From: Hoeflea algicola
GTDB lineage: Bacteria; Pseudomonadota; Alphaproteobacteria; Rhizobiales; Rhizobiaceae
DNA: 64,000 bases
Direction of reading: 5' to 3'
Assembly (NCBI RefSeq): GCF_026619415.1
Contig: NZ_JAOVZR010000001.1
Location: 4,803,304-4,867,303, forward strand
Part shown: one piece after another, positions 63,176 through 64,000 of the stretch
How positions within the stretch are numbered: position 1 is the first letter of the stretch
Layout: the number at the start of each line of letters is the position of its first letter
Notes under the pieces: generated by a model
Seen by the model: the letters and a program-made list of their open reading frames with translations, nothing else
Told to the model about the DNA's origin: nothing
Databases searched by the model: none
Program-made: the position numbers and the translations under genes

Positions 63176-63567
63176 TGCGGATCGTTTCCGAGCAAGAGTT
63201 TCACGCACGGATAGCTCACGTCCTTTCCGCTGACTGTGAGGACTTGACCATTGGAAGTGTCACAGGACCGGGCAGATCGGGTGCGGTGGCCGCTGTTTAC
63301 GCCAGTCACCTGTTGCACATTCCTTTCATCCCGTATGGCGCAAAAGTGCCGACGCACCTTGGCAGACTGCTGATTGTTGATACAGCCATGGATAGCGGCG
63401 CGACGTTGCGCAAGGCCGAGCGCAAATTCGCCTATGCCGACCCGCTGGTGATTGCCTGCTACCATGAGCCGCCTCGTGTGGCATTCTGGTATGAGGCCGG
63501 AAAACCCCAGCGTTTCAGGCGCGAGGCTATTGAGCGCGTCCGCAGGCCATTGGCGCTTGCATCATGA
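63172..63567 (+). CDS. Phage phosphoribosyltransferase-domain protein
   Basis: A 131-residue type I phosphoribosyltransferase fold. The PRPP loop is RLLIVDTAMDSGATLRKAER at about residue 65, and an early Gly-rich loop SVTGPGRSGAVAAVYASHLL binds the pyrophosphate. The usual double Asp before the loop is DT here, so activity is uncertain. Nucleotide salvage or a base-modification role for the phage is possible. Stop overlaps the next ATG. Confidence 0.72.
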   Translation: MMRIVSEQEFHARIAHVLSADCEDLTIGSVTGPGRSGAVAAVYASHLLHIPFIPYGAKVPTHLGRLLIVDTAMDSGATLRKAERKFAYADPLVIACYHEPPRVAFWYEAGKPQRFRREAIERVRRPLALAS

Positions 63568-64000
63568 CCGCGTTCCCCGCACCCCTCAATCCGACCGTCG
63601 ATGCAATCGAGGCGGTTGACCGGCCCAAGGCGCGCCCGGTCCGCATGTCGCTCGCGGACATCGGCAAGCCGTGCGAGCGGTCTATCTGGTACGGCTTCCG
63701 GTGGGCCAATCGAGATCAGTGCCGTCCCGCTCGATGGAACCGCGCTGGCGATATCGCCATGGCCGTCAAGCCGCTGCTGATCAAATGGCTGACCGATACC
63801 GGCGTGAGCGTCGAGACGGTCGATCTCGCAACCGGCAATTACCACGCCGTTCATGCGCTGGACGGACATTTCTTCTCGCCCATCGATGGCATTGCGACCG
63901 GCGTCAAAGAAGCGCCAAAAACAAAACACCTGGTTGTCACGGCCGCGCTCAACACACAAGCTTATCGCCGCGTGGTCAAAGTCGGACTTGCCGAGGCAAA
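63564..64000 (+). CDS. Phage nuclease-like protein (PD-(D/E)XK/Cas4-like), partial
   Basis: The first 145 residues of a protein cut by the window end. It reads MTAFPAPLNPTVDAIEAVDR, then RMSLADIGKPCERSIWYGFR, like the ITPSQ-x-G-PC-R-LWY start of phage exonucleases, then ALDGHFFSPIDGIATGVKEA with the first catalytic-type Asp. Where the family has E-I-K, the sequence is HLVVTAALNTQAYRRVVK, so the Glu-x-Lys is missing. Either the enzyme is altered or the role differs. Confidence 0.55.
   Translation, partial: MTAFPAPLNPTVDAIEAVDRPKARPVRMSLADIGKPCERSIWYGFRWANRDQCRPARWNRAGDIAMAVKPLLIKWLTDTGVSVETVDLATGNYHAVHALDGHFFSPIDGIATGVKEAPKTKHLVVTAALNTQAYRRVVKVGLAEA

Larger units (their letters stand above)
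55300..64000. mobile_element. Prophage, left part (integrase to early replication genes)
   Basis: From the tRNA-Pro 3-prime end to the window edge every gene is of phage type: integrase and excisionase-like gene at the left end, small overlapping leftward genes, a CI/Cro-like switch, then rightward recombination and replication genes. The right attachment site and structural genes are outside the window, so completeness is unknown. Confidence 0.88.

Overview
The window is high-GC DNA from an alphaproteobacterium, most likely a Hyphomicrobiales member of the Rhizobiaceae/Hoeflea kind. This is inferred from the CcrM cell-cycle methylase, the ccrM / mutY / DUF721 / DsbA-like / smc neighbourhood, a four-cysteine FnrL/FnrN regulator and the beta-hydroxyaspartate cycle genes. 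No rRNA is present, so the genus cannot be fixed.

Region 1 (1-18.7 kb) is mostly chromosomal housekeeping: partial thrC, a lipoprotein, two HAD hydrolases, ccrM, mutY, a small PLDc_N-type membrane protein, a DUF721/DciA gene, a DsbA-like lipoprotein, smc, a DegT-type aminotransferase, ppdK, a YeeE/YedE transporter and a two-subunit aconitase X. mutY and the DUF721 gene each carry a single-base frameshift. The smc start codon lies inside a perfect 23-nt palindrome.

Region 2 (18.7-25.1 kb) is a nitrite/copper island. Its genes are a Tat-exported two-domain multicopper oxidase, pseudoazurin, a Tat-exported copper nitrite reductase (nirK), a YcnI-like protein, a CopC-CopD fusion and nsrR. A near-consensus 23-bp NsrR operator overlaps the predicted promoter of the oxidase-pseudoazurin-nirK set, which suggests a self-contained NO-sensing circuit.

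Region 3 (25.2-49 kb) holds an unknown gene, a DUF1499 protein, an MBL hydrolase, bioY, tRNA-Gln, a proXWV-type betaine importer with a hairpin and paired LacI-like operators between proX and proW, a decayed IS110 transposase, a P1B metal ATPase with a PCuAC copper chaperone, a three-gene ABC/HlyD exporter divergent from fnrL across a perfect FNR box, a GMC oxidoreductase, mogA and an RND efflux pair.

Region 4 (49.2-54.7 kb) is a complete beta-hydroxyaspartate cycle operon (bhcABCD) with its divergent IclR regulator bhcR. It would convert glyoxylate/glycine to oxaloacetate without carbon loss.

Region 5 (55.2 kb to the end) is the left part of a prophage next to tRNA-Pro(CGG). It contains an integrase, an excisionase-like gene, small leftward genes, a DEDD exonuclease, a CI-like repressor flanked by two pairs of matching operators, a leaderless cro-like gene, a RusA resolvase, a Sak4-like ATPase, a DUF669 protein with an SSB-like acidic tail, a phosphoribosyltransferase and a partial nuclease-like protein. 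The right end of the prophage is outside the window.
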